A stretch of 64,000 nt of DNA from Nocardia jejuensis NBRC 103114 (GCF_001613145.1 NZ_BDBU01000047.1:1-64000), one strand, 5' to 3'. Numbered from the stretch's first letter, positions 50,795-59,853 are shown. Numbers and translations: made by a program. Notes: a model not told the origin generated them from the letters alone.

Positions 50795-51778
50795 GGGCAG
50801 GCCGGCGGCTTGGTAGACGGCATCGATGACGGTCATGGTGGCCACCGCGTCCTGCGGCGTGGTGGCCACCGGCTCACCGTGCAGCACCGCGCCCGCGAAG
50901 GCGTCGAGCTGGAAGTCGTACGAGGGACGACGCGTGAAACGCTCTATGCGCCTTCCCTTCTCGGAGCGCACCAGCATCAGATGACCGTACTGGGGCAGCA
51001 CCGGATTGAGCAGCGTGATCCGTCCGCGCTCACCGATCACCGTGGCGCTGATCCGCAGCACGTCGGTGGACCACATCGAGCAGCGGATGCGCCCGGTGTG
51101 CCCGGACTCGAAGGCCAGCTCGGCGCTCATGGCGCGGTCGATCCGGGGATCGTGCAGTTTCGCCCGGGCCGAGACGACCGTCGGCTCCTCGCCGCCCAGC
51201 ACCCGCGCCATGTGCACGGCGTAGCAGCCCGCGTCCATGAGCGCACCGCCCGCGAGGTCGTAGTCGTAGCGGATATCGGAGAACTTCGGCAGCGGGAAGC
51301 TCAGCGCGGTCTCCACGCGCCGCAGCGTGCCCAGTTCACCGGAGGCGATGATCTGCTCCGCGGCGGTGATCAGCGGGTGGTAGCGGTAGTGGAACGCCTC
51401 CATCACCACGCGGTCCGAGGCCTTCGCCACCGCCGCGACCGCGCGCGCCTCCTCGGCGTCGGCGGTGAACGGCTTCTCGCACAACACGTGCTTGCCGGCT
51501 TCGACGGCCGCCCGGGTCCAGCGGCCGTGCAGGCCGTTGGGCAGCGGGACGTAGACCGCGTCGATATCGGGAGCCTCGATCAGCGCCTGATAGCTGTCGT
51601 AGACCTGCGCGATGCCGTGCTTGTCCGCGTACGCCCGCGCCCGCGCACCGTCCCGAGCCGCGATCGCCGCGACGACCACATCCGGGTTCCGTCCGGCCGG
51701 TGCGATCAGGGAGGACGGCGCGATGGCGGCGGCACCGAGAATCCCGATGCGGAGGCCGGGGCGTGTGTCTTCGGTCAT
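50777..51778 (-). CDS. Gfo/Idh/MocA family oxidoreductase
   Basis: The 333-residue NAD(P)-dependent oxidoreductase has the Rossmann motif RIGILGAAAIAPSSLIAPA and the family signature VLCEKPFTADAEEA with the catalytic Lys, followed by the GGALMDAGCYAVH segment. Such enzymes oxidise or reduce sugars or related polyols. The gene is convergent with the hydrolase gene (18-bp overlap) and divergent from the glycosyltransferase genes, so it may prepare or modify a sugar in the product. This is inference from location. Confidence 0.87.
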   Translation of the reverse strand: MTEDTRPGLRIGILGAAAIAPSSLIAPAGRNPDVVVAAIAARDGARARAYADKHGIAQVYDSYQALIEAPDIDAVYVPLPNGLHGRWTRAAVEAGKHVLCEKPFTADAEEARAVAAVAKASDRVVMEAFHYRYHPLITAAEQIIASGELGTLRRVETALSFPLPKFSDIRYDYDLAGGALMDAGCYAVHMARVLGGEEPTVVSARAKLHDPRIDRAMSAELAFESGHTGRIRCSMWSTDVLRISATVIGERGRITLLNPVLPQYGHLMLVRSEKGRRIERFTRRPSYDFQLDAFAGAVLHGEPVATTPQDAVATMTVIDAVYQAAGLPLRVPS

Positions 51779-51897
51779 CCGCAGACACTAACACCGCCGC
51801 CGGAGCACGTCCGGGCCGTTACACGGGCCCGGCGCCGGCGGGGTTCGCTTCATGAATACCCAAGCATCCCAGCAGATTACGAACGGAAGGCGAGAGC

Positions 51898-53187
51898 ATG
51901 CGCATCGCATTGTTGACGGCGGGAACCCGGGGCGATCATCAGCCGTACCTCGCGCTGGCCGATGAATTGCGTTCCCGCGGACACCATGTCGAGATCACCG
52001 CGACCGAGAATTACGCCGACGTGGTGCGCCGCTCGGGCTTCGAACCACACGTCATCCCGTTCAACTCCGCGGAGCTGCTCGAGTCCCCCGCCGCCAAACG
52101 CGGACTGTCCTCGGGCAATCCGCTGCCGTTCCTGCAGATCATGCTCGACACGGTCAAGATCATGGCGGGCGAGCGGGGTGCGCAGATGCATCAGGTGCTC
52201 AGCGAAGCCTGCGACTCGGCCGAGGTGATCGTCTCGTGCGCCTCGACCCTGCCGTGGGCGATGGAGCGCCGTGAGAAGACCGGCCAGCGGGTGATCGGCG
52301 GCCTGCCGTACCCGCTCGAGCGCACCGGCGACTTCCCGTCCTCGTTCACCGTCAAGCACATGATCTCCTCGCGGCGGCTGCGGCTGGCCAGCTACTGGGC
52401 GTTCGAGCTCGCCTACGGCATCGCCTACCGCAAGATGGATCGCCGGGTGCGCGAGATGATGGAGCTGCCCGGCAAGCCCCGCAACCCGTTCAAGCGCATC
52501 CGCGAGGACTCGATCCCGCTGGTGCACATGGTGAGTCCGGTGCTGCTGCCCAAGCCCGCCGACTGGCCCGAGCGCTCCACGGTCGTCGGCGCGCCCGTCC
52601 TGCCGGCGCACATGCGCGAGGCGTGGGGTGAGCAAACGGTCGATCCGGCGCTGACCGAATGGCTCGACGAGGGCGAACCGCCGGTCTACTTCTGCATGAC
52701 CGGAATGCCGATCCTGGACCCCACCGCGTCCTGCGATCTGATCGCGACCGTGTGCCGCCGGCTCGGCGTGCGCGCGCTGGTCACGGTCAAGGGTGAGGGT
52801 TACCCGCGCGGCATCGGCTACGACCGCGATCTGTACGTACTGGACTCCTTCGACTACGACCGGGTGCTGCCCAGGTGCCGCGCGGTCGTGCACCACGGCG
52901 GCAGCGGCAATACCCACGACGTCCTGCGCGCCGGACTGCCCGCCGTGGTGATCGGGGTGCACAGCGACCAGTTCTTCTACGGCTGGCGGATTTCGGCGCT
53001 CGGCATCGGAGCCGATTTCCCCTATCCCTCGCTCACCGAGGATCGACTGCACGACGCGCTGGCCACGACACTGACCCCCGAGGCCCGCGACCGGGCCGCG
53101 GAACTGGGCCGTGTCGTCTCGGCCGAGAACGGGATCCGCGCCACCGCGGACGCGGTCGAAAAACTCACCGCCGACGTATCGGCCTGA
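51898..53187 (+). CDS. GT1-type (UGT/MGT-like) glycosyltransferase
   Basis: The 429-residue enzyme starts with MRIALLTAGTRGDHQPYLALADELRSRGH, the typical GT28/GT1 acceptor-domain start, and has the donor motif PRCRAVVHHGGSGNTHDVLRAGLPAVV near residue 330. Enzymes of this group move a sugar from a nucleotide diphosphate to a lipid, polyketide or sterol. It lies just downstream of the synthase operon and three bases upstream of a second glycosyltransferase gene, which suggests a disaccharide-bearing product. Confidence 0.88.
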   Translation: MRIALLTAGTRGDHQPYLALADELRSRGHHVEITATENYADVVRRSGFEPHVIPFNSAELLESPAAKRGLSSGNPLPFLQIMLDTVKIMAGERGAQMHQVLSEACDSAEVIVSCASTLPWAMERREKTGQRVIGGLPYPLERTGDFPSSFTVKHMISSRRLRLASYWAFELAYGIAYRKMDRRVREMMELPGKPRNPFKRIREDSIPLVHMVSPVLLPKPADWPERSTVVGAPVLPAHMREAWGEQTVDPALTEWLDEGEPPVYFCMTGMPILDPTASCDLIATVCRRLGVRALVTVKGEGYPRGIGYDRDLYVLDSFDYDRVLPRCRAVVHHGGSGNTHDVLRAGLPAVVIGVHSDQFFYGWRISALGIGADFPYPSLTEDRLHDALATTLTPEARDRAAELGRVVSAENGIRATADAVEKLTADVSA

Positions 53188-53190
53188 GCC

Positions 53191-54429
53191 ATGGGCGATT
53201 CCGTGCACGTGGCGCTGTTCACCGACTTCCATCCGGCCACCCTCGGCGGCGTGCAGACCGCCATGCGGTCACTGTGGGACGGACTGCGGGGGCTCGGTCA
53301 CCGGGTGACCGTATTCTGCCCTCCCGCACCGGGATCCACCGCCACCGAACCCGATATCGTGGTGCTCGACTCGACCCGGATGTCGATGTCCAACGGTCTG
53401 CCGGTGGTCCTGCCGACCCGCGCCAATCAGCGCCTGATCGACGCGGCCTTCGCCGAGCGCGGGCCGATCGACCTGGTGCACACCCTCACCACCTACGGCG
53501 GCGGGATCGCCGGTATCCGCGCCGCGCGCAGGCACGGCGTCCCCACCGTCCAGACCATGCAGAGCCGCGATGACACCGTCATCGAGAAGTATTCGCCCGC
53601 ACCGTATCCGGCGGCGCTGACCATGCGGCTGCTGCACGGCTGGTTCGTGCCGCTGCGCCGGCAACCGCCGTACGCCGGGGACAGCCGGGTGGCACGACTG
53701 GCGTGGCGGCCGCTGATCGCGCAGGCCCAGGCCTCGGATCGGGTGATCGTCCCGACTCGTCACTTCGCTCGCCGCCTGGCCGCGCGCGGGGTCGATCGCC
53801 CGATCCACGTGGTGTCCAACGGAATCGACGACGCGGCGCTGGAGCGCGCACGCGCCGCCGTGGAGCCGACCCTCGATGCCACCGCTCCCCTGCGCGCCCT
53901 GTGGTGCGGGCGGTTCTCCGCCGAGAAACGTCCCCTCGAAGCGATCGAGGTGGCGCGTCTGGTCCAGGACTGCACCCTGGACATCTACGGCAGTGGCCCC
54001 CTCGTCGAGCGCGTCCGCGCCGCGCTCACCGCCGACCTCACCGACCGCGTCCGCCTGCACGGCGAGGTCGAGCAGTCCACCTGCCTGCACGCCATGCGCA
54101 CGCACGACGTCCTGCTGCTCACCTCCGATTGCGACACCCAGGGCATGGTCCTGCTCGAAGCGGTCGCCATGGGTCTGCCGATCCTCTACTGCGACCCCGA
54201 ACTGTCCGAAACCATCCCCGAGGACGGCGGACTCCGCACCGCGACACCCTCGGTCGATTCCTTCGCCGCGGCCCTGAAGTCGTTGGCGCACACCAGGGAA
54301 CAGATTCCGCTGATGCGCAAGGCTCTCGCGGCTCACGCCGACGAGCCACGCCAATCACGGCATCTGGCCGCGATCGTGTCGGTGTACCGGGAGGCGATCG
54401 CGGCGGGCTTGAGCTATGCGGGCGGGTAG
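53191..54429 (+). CDS. GT4-type glycosyltransferase
   Basis: The 412-residue protein has the GT-B layout: N-terminal VALFTDFHPATLGGVQTAMRSL and a C-terminal donor domain with LWCGRFSAEKRPLEAIEV and LLLTSDCDTQGMVLLEAVAMGLP, the E-x7-E-type motif of GT4. It is retaining by family. The gene begins three bases after the GT1 stop, so the two act in sequence or on the same acceptor, probably the product of the neighbouring synthase. The 3' end overlaps the convergent acyl-CoA synthetase gene by 16 bp. Confidence 0.88.
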   Translation: MGDSVHVALFTDFHPATLGGVQTAMRSLWDGLRGLGHRVTVFCPPAPGSTATEPDIVVLDSTRMSMSNGLPVVLPTRANQRLIDAAFAERGPIDLVHTLTTYGGGIAGIRAARRHGVPTVQTMQSRDDTVIEKYSPAPYPAALTMRLLHGWFVPLRRQPPYAGDSRVARLAWRPLIAQAQASDRVIVPTRHFARRLAARGVDRPIHVVSNGIDDAALERARAAVEPTLDATAPLRALWCGRFSAEKRPLEAIEVARLVQDCTLDIYGSGPLVERVRAALTADLTDRVRLHGEVEQSTCLHAMRTHDVLLLTSDCDTQGMVLLEAVAMGLPILYCDPELSETIPEDGGLRTATPSVDSFAAALKSLAHTREQIPLMRKALAAHADEPRQSRHLAAIVSVYREAIAAGLSYAGG

Positions 54430-55970
54430 AGGGCGCGGAGCCGGCGCTTGTAGAGCTTGCCCGAGTCGTCGCGCGGGAGTTCCTCGACGATGCGGATGAC
54501 GGCGGGGACCTTGTAGTCGGCGAGTCGGTCTTTCACCGCGAAGCGGACCTCGGAGTCGGTGAGGGTCGCGCCGGGGCGCAGGACGAGGTGGGCGGCGAGT
54601 TGCTCGCCGAAGTCACCGGTGTGGGGGATTCCGAAGACCGCGACGTCCTCCACTCCGGGCAGGGCGCTGAGCGCCGCCTCGATTTCGGCGGGATAGATGT
54701 TCACGCCGCCGGAGATCACGACCTCACTGCTGCGGCCGGTCAGATAGAGATAGCCGTCCTCGTCCAGGTGACCCAGGTCGCCGACCGTGATCAGGCCGGG
54801 AACCGGGCCCGCATCCGGCGCTGGGCGGTTGAGGTAGGCGAATTCGGGCCAGTAGTCCGCACCCTTGATGAAGACCCGCCCGACCGCACCCGGCGGTAGC
54901 GCCCGGCCCTGCTCGTCGAGAATCGCGACGGCCGATCCGTCGAGCGGTCGACCGACGCTGCCGGGTCGCGCCAACCATTCCCGCGCGCCGATCCAGGTGA
55001 CGACGCCGGTTTCGCTGCAGCCGTAGAACTCCCACAGCGCATCACCGAACCAGTCGATCGCCGCGCGCTTGATAGCCGGTGGGCACGGGGCGGCCGAGTG
55101 GATCAGGTGGGTCAGGCTCGAGATGTCATAGCGCGCCCGGACCTCGGGCGATACCGACAGCAGCCGAGACAGCATGGTCGGCACCACCTTGGCATGCTGA
55201 ATCCGGTTCTCGTGCACCGCCTTCAGGAACTGTTCGGCATTCCAGCGCGGCAGGATCGTGATGTGCGCGCCCATTCGCAGGGCGAGCGTGGCGACCGCGT
55301 TCGGGCTGGTGTGATAGAGCGGTCCCGCCACCAGCATCCGCCCGCCGGGAGCCACACCCATCCGACTCGCGGTCGCTCCGGCGATCGACAACAGCTGCTC
55401 GGCGGTCATGCGCTGTCGCAGTACGCCTTTGGGCCGACCGGTGGTACCGGAGGTGTAGATCAGCCCCATCGAGTCCGCGATCGCGCCCTCGACGTACCCG
55501 AGCGGAGCAGCGTGCCCGCTCGCCCAGTCCTCGAACAACTCGTGTCTGCCCGTCGGCCGACCGAGCTCGCCGTCGAGCCCCGCGGCGCGCAACAACTCCT
55601 GCGGCATGGCGATCTCCACGATGCGCGGCGTGAGGTTCGCCGCCGCGGTCGCCCGTTCCACGACCGGTACGAATTCGGTGTGCGCGAACACGACTCGCAC
55701 GTCCGCATCGGCCAGCACGTGCGCCACCTCGGGCGCCTGCCACCGTGTATTGATCGGGACGGGGTTCGCCCCACAGGTCGCCGCGGCCAGCGACGTCTCG
55801 AGAAACTCGATGTCGTTGCGGGCCATCACCGCGATGCGCTCCCCCTTGCCCACACCCGAATCCGCCAGCGCCGCGGCAACTCTGCCGGCCCGCTGATGCA
55901 CATCGGACTGGAGCCGAACCCGGCCGCCACAGCTCACCGTCGGGACAGAGGCATCAGCAGTCTCGCTCAT
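54414..55970 (-). CDS. Class I adenylate-forming enzyme (acyl-CoA synthetase)
   Basis: The 518-residue enzyme has the P-loop LIYTSGTTGRPKGVL, the YGCSETG and VGDLGHLDEDGYLYLTGRSSE motifs, and the C-terminal catalytic Lys in SGKLYKRRL. It forms an acyl-adenylate and then most likely a CoA thioester. ATG at 55970 gives the expected length; the open frame upstream is not conserved. It belongs to the FadD13/acyl-CoA ligase type rather than FAAL because no insertion motif is evident. The substrate is unknown. It is convergent with the glycosyltransferase operon. Confidence 0.9.
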   Translation of the reverse strand: MSETADASVPTVSCGGRVRLQSDVHQRAGRVAAALADSGVGKGERIAVMARNDIEFLETSLAAATCGANPVPINTRWQAPEVAHVLADADVRVVFAHTEFVPVVERATAAANLTPRIVEIAMPQELLRAAGLDGELGRPTGRHELFEDWASGHAAPLGYVEGAIADSMGLIYTSGTTGRPKGVLRQRMTAEQLLSIAGATASRMGVAPGGRMLVAGPLYHTSPNAVATLALRMGAHITILPRWNAEQFLKAVHENRIQHAKVVPTMLSRLLSVSPEVRARYDISSLTHLIHSAAPCPPAIKRAAIDWFGDALWEFYGCSETGVVTWIGAREWLARPGSVGRPLDGSAVAILDEQGRALPPGAVGRVFIKGADYWPEFAYLNRPAPDAGPVPGLITVGDLGHLDEDGYLYLTGRSSEVVISGGVNIYPAEIEAALSALPGVEDVAVFGIPHTGDFGEQLAAHLVLRPGATLTDSEVRFAVKDRLADYKVPAVIRIVEELPRDDSGKLYKRRLRALYPPA

Positions 55971-56095
55971 AGCCGAAGTCTCCCATGCGGTTCCGACCAC
56001 GATCACCGCTTGCGCGATCTCGAATCGGACCGGCAGAGGTCGTGTGCCCCTCTCACCAGCTGCGCGACCTCGGTACGCGGGCCGGAGCGTTCGGG

Positions 56096-56146
56096 TGTCA
56101 CCCTCGGGACCCCGGCGTCTACCTTGCCCGGACCCCGAGGGTGACA
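56096..56146. repeat. Long inverted repeat, 13-bp arms
   Basis: TGTCACCCTCGGG (56096-56108) and CCCGAGGGTGACA (56134-56146) are perfect inverted arms separated by a 25-bp loop. They lie in the gap between the divergent acyl-CoA synthetase and flavodoxin genes, 33 bp before the iron box. It may form a cruciform or stable RNA hairpin, or be a binding site for a dimeric regulator. Confidence 0.8.
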
Positions 56147-56178
56147 TGCGCGACGAAGGTGTGGCGCGGGCATGATCA

Positions 56179-56197
56179 GTTAGTTAGGCTAGCCTCA
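56179..56197. promoter_or_regulatory. Iron box (IdeR/DmdR-type)
   Basis: The 19-bp site GTTAGTTAGGCTAGCCTCA matches the IdeR/DmdR consensus TTAGGTTAGGCTAACCTAA at 14 of 19 positions, with the central AGGCTAxCCT almost intact. It lies 48 bp upstream of the flavodoxin start codon, where iron-loaded repressor would block transcription. Confidence 0.75.
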
Positions 56198-56244
56198 CCA
56201 ACCTTGTAGGGTGCGGGACTGCGCCGAGAAAGGAAACCGAGCCT

Positions 56245-56697
56245 GTGCGGGTCGTCATTCTGTTCGGAACCGAGATGGGCACGGCCGAGGACACGGCGGA
56301 ACACGTCGCGGATGCGCTGGCCGCGCACGATGTGTCGATCTACGACATGAGCGATTTCGCCGTCGAGGATCTCGACGTGCGGGCCTTTCATGTCATCGTG
56401 TGCTCGACCTACGGGGACGGCGATCTGCCCACCGGGGCCGAGCCGTTCTTCGAGGAACTCGAGGACGCCATGCCCGACCTGACGGGATTGCGCTTCGCCG
56501 TGTTCGGACTCGGGGACAGCGTGTACGGGGACACCTTCAATCGGGGCGGGGAGATCGCGAGCGAGAAGTTGATCGCCCGCGGCGCGATCCAGGTCGGCGC
56601 GCACGGCCGGCACGACGCGCAGACCGATGTGCGCGCCAGGGATATGGCGCGTGAATGGGCTGCGGCCCTGCCGATTCCGGCCCTCGCCCCGGCCTGA
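56245..56697 (+). CDS. Flavodoxin
   Basis: The 150-residue protein is a short-chain flavodoxin: VVILFGTEMGTAEDTAEHVAD forms the FMN phosphate loop, VCSTYGDGDLPTGAEPF the first isoalloxazine loop, and FAVFGLGDSVYGDTFN the second. It carries single electrons and can replace ferredoxin when iron is scarce, which agrees with the iron box in its promoter. GTG at 56245 follows an AAAGGA site. It could serve oxygenases in the window such as the P450 or Rieske enzyme, but no direct link is visible. Confidence 0.92.
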   Translation: MRVVILFGTEMGTAEDTAEHVADALAAHDVSIYDMSDFAVEDLDVRAFHVIVCSTYGDGDLPTGAEPFFEELEDAMPDLTGLRFAVFGLGDSVYGDTFNRGGEIASEKLIARGAIQVGAHGRHDAQTDVRARDMAREWAAALPIPALAPA

Positions 56698-56800
56698 TTC
56701 GACGGCGCCGAACCGGGCCCGATTGAAATCACCGTGATTTTCACACTGTGGAAAGGCTGTTGCGCAATGCGATAGCCATCCGCAGAGTCGCCGGGTGACC

Positions 56801-58027
56801 ATGTCTCTGCGGCCGCTGCTGCTCACCGTGTATGTGCCCGCGGCCACATACGGAATCGGGATGGGCGCGGCCGCGCCCGTGATGGCGTTGACCGCACTGG
56901 ATCTGGGTGCGTCGGTCGCGGTCGCCGGACTGACCGTCGCGCTGGTCGGGCTGGGTCAGATACTCGGCGACATTCCCGCCGGACAGGTGGTGTCCCGGCT
57001 CGGTGAGCGGATATCGATCATCGTCGCCAGCAGCGCGGGTGCGGCGGGCGTACTGCTGTGCGTGTTCGCGCCGACGGTACCGCTGCTGTGCGTGGGATTG
57101 GTGATCGTCGGATTGTCCAATGCCATATGGGGTTTGGCGCGGATGAGCTATCTGTCCGAGGCGGTGCCGTTCGAGCAGCGCGCCCGGGCGATGGCCTTGT
57201 TCGGCGGCTGCATGCGACTGGGGTTCTTCCTCGGACCGTTTCTCGGAGCAGCCATGATCGCCGGATTCGGCACCCGCGGCGGTTTCGTCGTGCAGTTCGC
57301 CGCCATCGCGATCGCGGGCTATCTGATGGCCCGGTTGCCCGATCCGCAGCTGCCCGCCACCGGCGGGATTCCCGCGCCGACCCTGTCCCTGATGCAGATC
57401 GGCCGGTCCCATCGCGCGGTGCTGCTCACCCTGGGCGCGGGATCGCTGCTGATGGGCGCGGCCCGGTCCTCTCGCGAGGCCGTACTACCGCTGTGGGCCG
57501 ATCATCTCGGCACCAGCGCGACCACCGCGAGCCTGATCTTCGGCATCGGAGCCGGACTCGACGTGCTGTGCGCCTACCCGGCCGGACACCTGATGGACCG
57601 CTTCGGCCGACGGTTCATCACGGTGCCGTCGCTGGTCGTCCTGGCCCTAGCGTATTTCGCTGTGCCACTGACGGATTCGACGCTCACGCTCGGCATCGTC
57701 GCGGTGATCATGGGCATCGGGAACGGCATCGGGAACGGCACGATCATGACGATCGGCGCGGACGTCTCCCCCGCCGCCAATCGAGCCGAGTTCCTCGCCG
57801 CCTGGCGGCTCACCCATGACGGCGGATCCTTCGTGGGGCCGCTCACGATCAGCGGTCTGGCGGCGGTCGGCCCGCTCGCGGTCGCCGTGCTCACCATCGG
57901 AGGCGTCGCGGCCCTCGGGGCATTCGTGATGGCCCGGTACATTCCGGTCTATATCCCGTGGCCGCGAGACCGGCCGAAGCCCGCGGCGACCGATATCGCC
58001 GCCGAGTCCTCGCCCGCGATCAGCTGA
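56801..58027 (+). CDS. MFS transporter
   Basis: The 408-residue protein has twelve hydrophobic segments in two halves and the MFS loop-2 signature as GDIPAGQVVSRLGERIS with a related AGHLMDRFGRRFI in the second half. That pattern suits a drug/H+ antiporter or small-molecule exporter. ATG at 56801 is chosen, with GTG at 56795 also possible. The gap of 100 bp after the flavodoxin gene shows no terminator, so cotranscription under iron control cannot be excluded. Substrate unknown. Confidence 0.9.
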   Translation: MSLRPLLLTVYVPAATYGIGMGAAAPVMALTALDLGASVAVAGLTVALVGLGQILGDIPAGQVVSRLGERISIIVASSAGAAGVLLCVFAPTVPLLCVGLVIVGLSNAIWGLARMSYLSEAVPFEQRARAMALFGGCMRLGFFLGPFLGAAMIAGFGTRGGFVVQFAAIAIAGYLMARLPDPQLPATGGIPAPTLSLMQIGRSHRAVLLTLGAGSLLMGAARSSREAVLPLWADHLGTSATTASLIFGIGAGLDVLCAYPAGHLMDRFGRRFITVPSLVVLALAYFAVPLTDSTLTLGIVAVIMGIGNGIGNGTIMTIGADVSPAANRAEFLAAWRLTHDGGSFVGPLTISGLAAVGPLAVAVLTIGGVAALGAFVMARYIPVYIPWPRDRPKPAATDIAAESSPAIS

Positions 58028-58031
58028 TGCC

Positions 58032-58072
58032 CCCGGTCCCGACCGGGTCGACCGCACCCGGCGCGCGGGTGC
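58032..58072. terminator. Double hairpin between convergent genes
   Basis: Two adjacent stems are visible: CCCGGT/ACCGGG around 58032-58047 (four-base loop) and GCACCCG/CGGGTGC around 58054-58072 (five-base loop). They occupy the 67-bp gap between the convergent MFS transporter and universal stress protein genes, suggesting termination in both directions. Confidence 0.6.
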
Positions 58073-58094
58073 CGCCCCGAACGTATTCCCGCGT

Positions 58095-59009
58095 CTAATC
58101 CGGATGAACGACCATGACGGGGCAGTGCGCCCGCTGCACCAGCGCGTTGCTGGTGGATCCGAGCAGCATTCCGGTGAAGCCGCCACGACCACGGCTGCCG
58201 ACCACCAGCAGCTGCGCCGACTCGGACCAGGTCTGCAGGTGATCGGCCGGAGAGGACAGGTAGACCTCGCGCGTGACGACCACGTCGGGGTACTTCTCCT
58301 GCCAGCCCGCCAAACGCTCGACCAGGAGGGACTGTTCGGCCACCGCGAGCTGATCGGCCTCGATCGAGGTGTCGACCAGGCCGGAGAACTGACTCAGGTA
58401 CTGATCGCTCCAGGTGTGCACGGCCACCAGCGGCGCCACGCGCTGTGATGCCTCCGCGAAGGCGGCCTCGATCGCGGCCTCACTCGTCGGGCTGCCGTCC
58501 ACGCCGACCACCACCGGGCCGGTGCGGGGCGCCTCGCGTTCACCGTCGCGCACCACGACCACCGCGCCGCGACTGCCGCTCGAGACCGCGATCAGGATCG
58601 ACCCCAGCTTGTTGAACCCGCGCCGCTCGTCCGGCCCGCCCAGCACCAGCAGATGCGCCTCGGCCGAGCTGTCGATGAGCAGCCGCGCCGGATGCGCCGA
58701 GGACACCTCGGTCCGCACCCGCAGCTCGGGATCCACCTCGCGCGCCGCCCGCGCGGCAGCGGCCACCAGCTCCTCGCCGAACCCCTGCACGGACTGCGTG
58801 ACCTCGGGCTCCACGGCGGCATAGCTGCCGAGCAACCCCTGGATCGTCTTCAGATTCGTGCCGTGCACGATGAGCAGTTCACGGCCTCGCGCACAAGCGG
58901 TTTCGGCCGCCCAGCGCACCGCGTGCTGTGCCGCCTCGGAGTCGTCGATGCCGACGATCACCGGCGCCGACGCCAACGCGTGCGGGTTCTCGCCCTCGTT
59001 GCGGGTCAT
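58095..59009 (-). CDS. Tandem-domain universal stress protein
   Basis: The 304-residue protein contains two UspA domains: the first starts VIVGIDDSEAAQHAVRWAAETA, the second VVVGVDGSPTSEAAIEAAFAEA and ends GSRGRGGFTGMLLGSTSNALVQ with the ATP-binding glycine motif. ATG at 59009 has AGGAGG upstream. Such proteins are usually induced by dormancy or hypoxia in actinobacteria and bind ATP. No DosR-type site was looked for in detail and none stood out. Confidence 0.92.
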   Translation of the reverse strand: MTRNEGENPHALASAPVIVGIDDSEAAQHAVRWAAETACARGRELLIVHGTNLKTIQGLLGSYAAVEPEVTQSVQGFGEELVAAAARAAREVDPELRVRTEVSSAHPARLLIDSSAEAHLLVLGGPDERRGFNKLGSILIAVSSGSRGAVVVVRDGEREAPRTGPVVVGVDGSPTSEAAIEAAFAEASQRVAPLVAVHTWSDQYLSQFSGLVDTSIEADQLAVAEQSLLVERLAGWQEKYPDVVVTREVYLSSPADHLQTWSESAQLLVVGSRGRGGFTGMLLGSTSNALVQRAHCPVMVVHPD

Positions 59010-59080
59010 GTGATCCGTACCTCCTGTCTCGGCGATCGTGCGCCGATTCCGTTCGGTCCCTCTCGTCCTCGACCTTACGA

Positions 59081-59368
59081 TCAGGGCGAATCGCCCAGAA
59101 CTCCGGGGGCTCGGACGCCGACGGTGGCCGCGACTCGCTCGGTGACCGCGGCCGGCAACGATCTGCCCGCCTCGATGGCCGCGATCTCGGCGCGCGAGAC
59201 CCGAGCCCGCCGCGCCAACCCCGGCACCGACCATCCGCGCGATTCCCGCGCCGCCCGAACGCTTTTGCCGAACGTGTACGCGAGTTCCATCCGCTGGTAC
59301 TCGATCCGCTGTCGCAGCGCCGCGGCGGGTTCGCCGAACTGCCGGTCGAATTCCTCCTGGGTGACCAT
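59081..59368 (-). CDS. Small XRE-type helix-turn-helix protein
   Basis: The protein is about 95 residues from ATG 59368 (110 from an upstream ATG at 59413). Its C-terminal half has an XRE/cro helix-turn-helix: GKSVRAARESRGWSVPGLAR then RARVSRAEIAAIEAG. The N-terminal half is a charged helical segment. It is divergent from the L7/L12-like gene, 101 bp away, and may regulate it or the stress protein downstream; this is inference. Confidence 0.75.
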   Translation of the reverse strand: MVTQEEFDRQFGEPAAALRQRIEYQRMELAYTFGKSVRAARESRGWSVPGLARRARVSRAEIAAIEAGRSLPAAVTERVAATVGVRAPGVLGDSP

Positions 59369-59469
59369 CGAGCCCGATGGTAGGTGGGCTCGGCAAAACC
59401 CGCTCGTTCCCACGCCGTATTCCGCGTAACCTGGAGAGTGGCTGGTCGGCGCGTTGCAGGGGAATGATT

Positions 59470-59853
59470 ATGGCCAAGATGACCGTCGACGAATTGCTCG
59501 ATGTTTTCAAAGGTATGACACTGCTGGAACTCTCGGCGTTCATGAAGGCGTTCGAGGAGGAGTTCGGGGTGACCGCGGCCGCGCCGGTGGCCGTTCCCGT
59601 CGCCGCCGACGCGCTTCCCGCCGATGCCCCGGAGGAGAAGTCCGAATTCGACCTGATCCTGGAATCGTTCGGCGAGAAGAAGATTCAGGTGATCAAGGCG
59701 ATGCGCGAGGTGATTCCCGGGCTGGGGCTCAAGGAGGCCAAGGACCTCGTGGAGTCCGCACCGGTCCGCATCCTGGAGCAGGTCGATCAATTCGCCGCCG
59801 ACACCGCGAGAATCAAACTCGAGGCCGCGGGCGCACGGGTGGCCGTGCGCTGA
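59470..59853 (+). CDS. Extra ribosomal protein L7/L12-like protein
   Basis: The 127-residue protein has the two-part L7/L12 layout. A short N-terminal dimerisation helix (VDELLDVFKGMTLLELSAFMKAFEEEFGV) is followed by an Ala/Pro/Val hinge and a C-terminal factor-binding domain with EKSEFDLILESFGEKKIQVIKAMRE and GLGLKEAKDLVESAP. ATG at 59470 follows AGGGGAA; an ATG at 59464 is in frame. The gene is alone, without L10 or rpoB neighbours, so it is probably a second copy, perhaps used under a special condition such as stress. Confidence 0.85.
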   Translation: MAKMTVDELLDVFKGMTLLELSAFMKAFEEEFGVTAAAPVAVPVAADALPADAPEEKSEFDLILESFGEKKIQVIKAMREVIPGLGLKEAKDLVESAPVRILEQVDQFAADTARIKLEAAGARVAVR

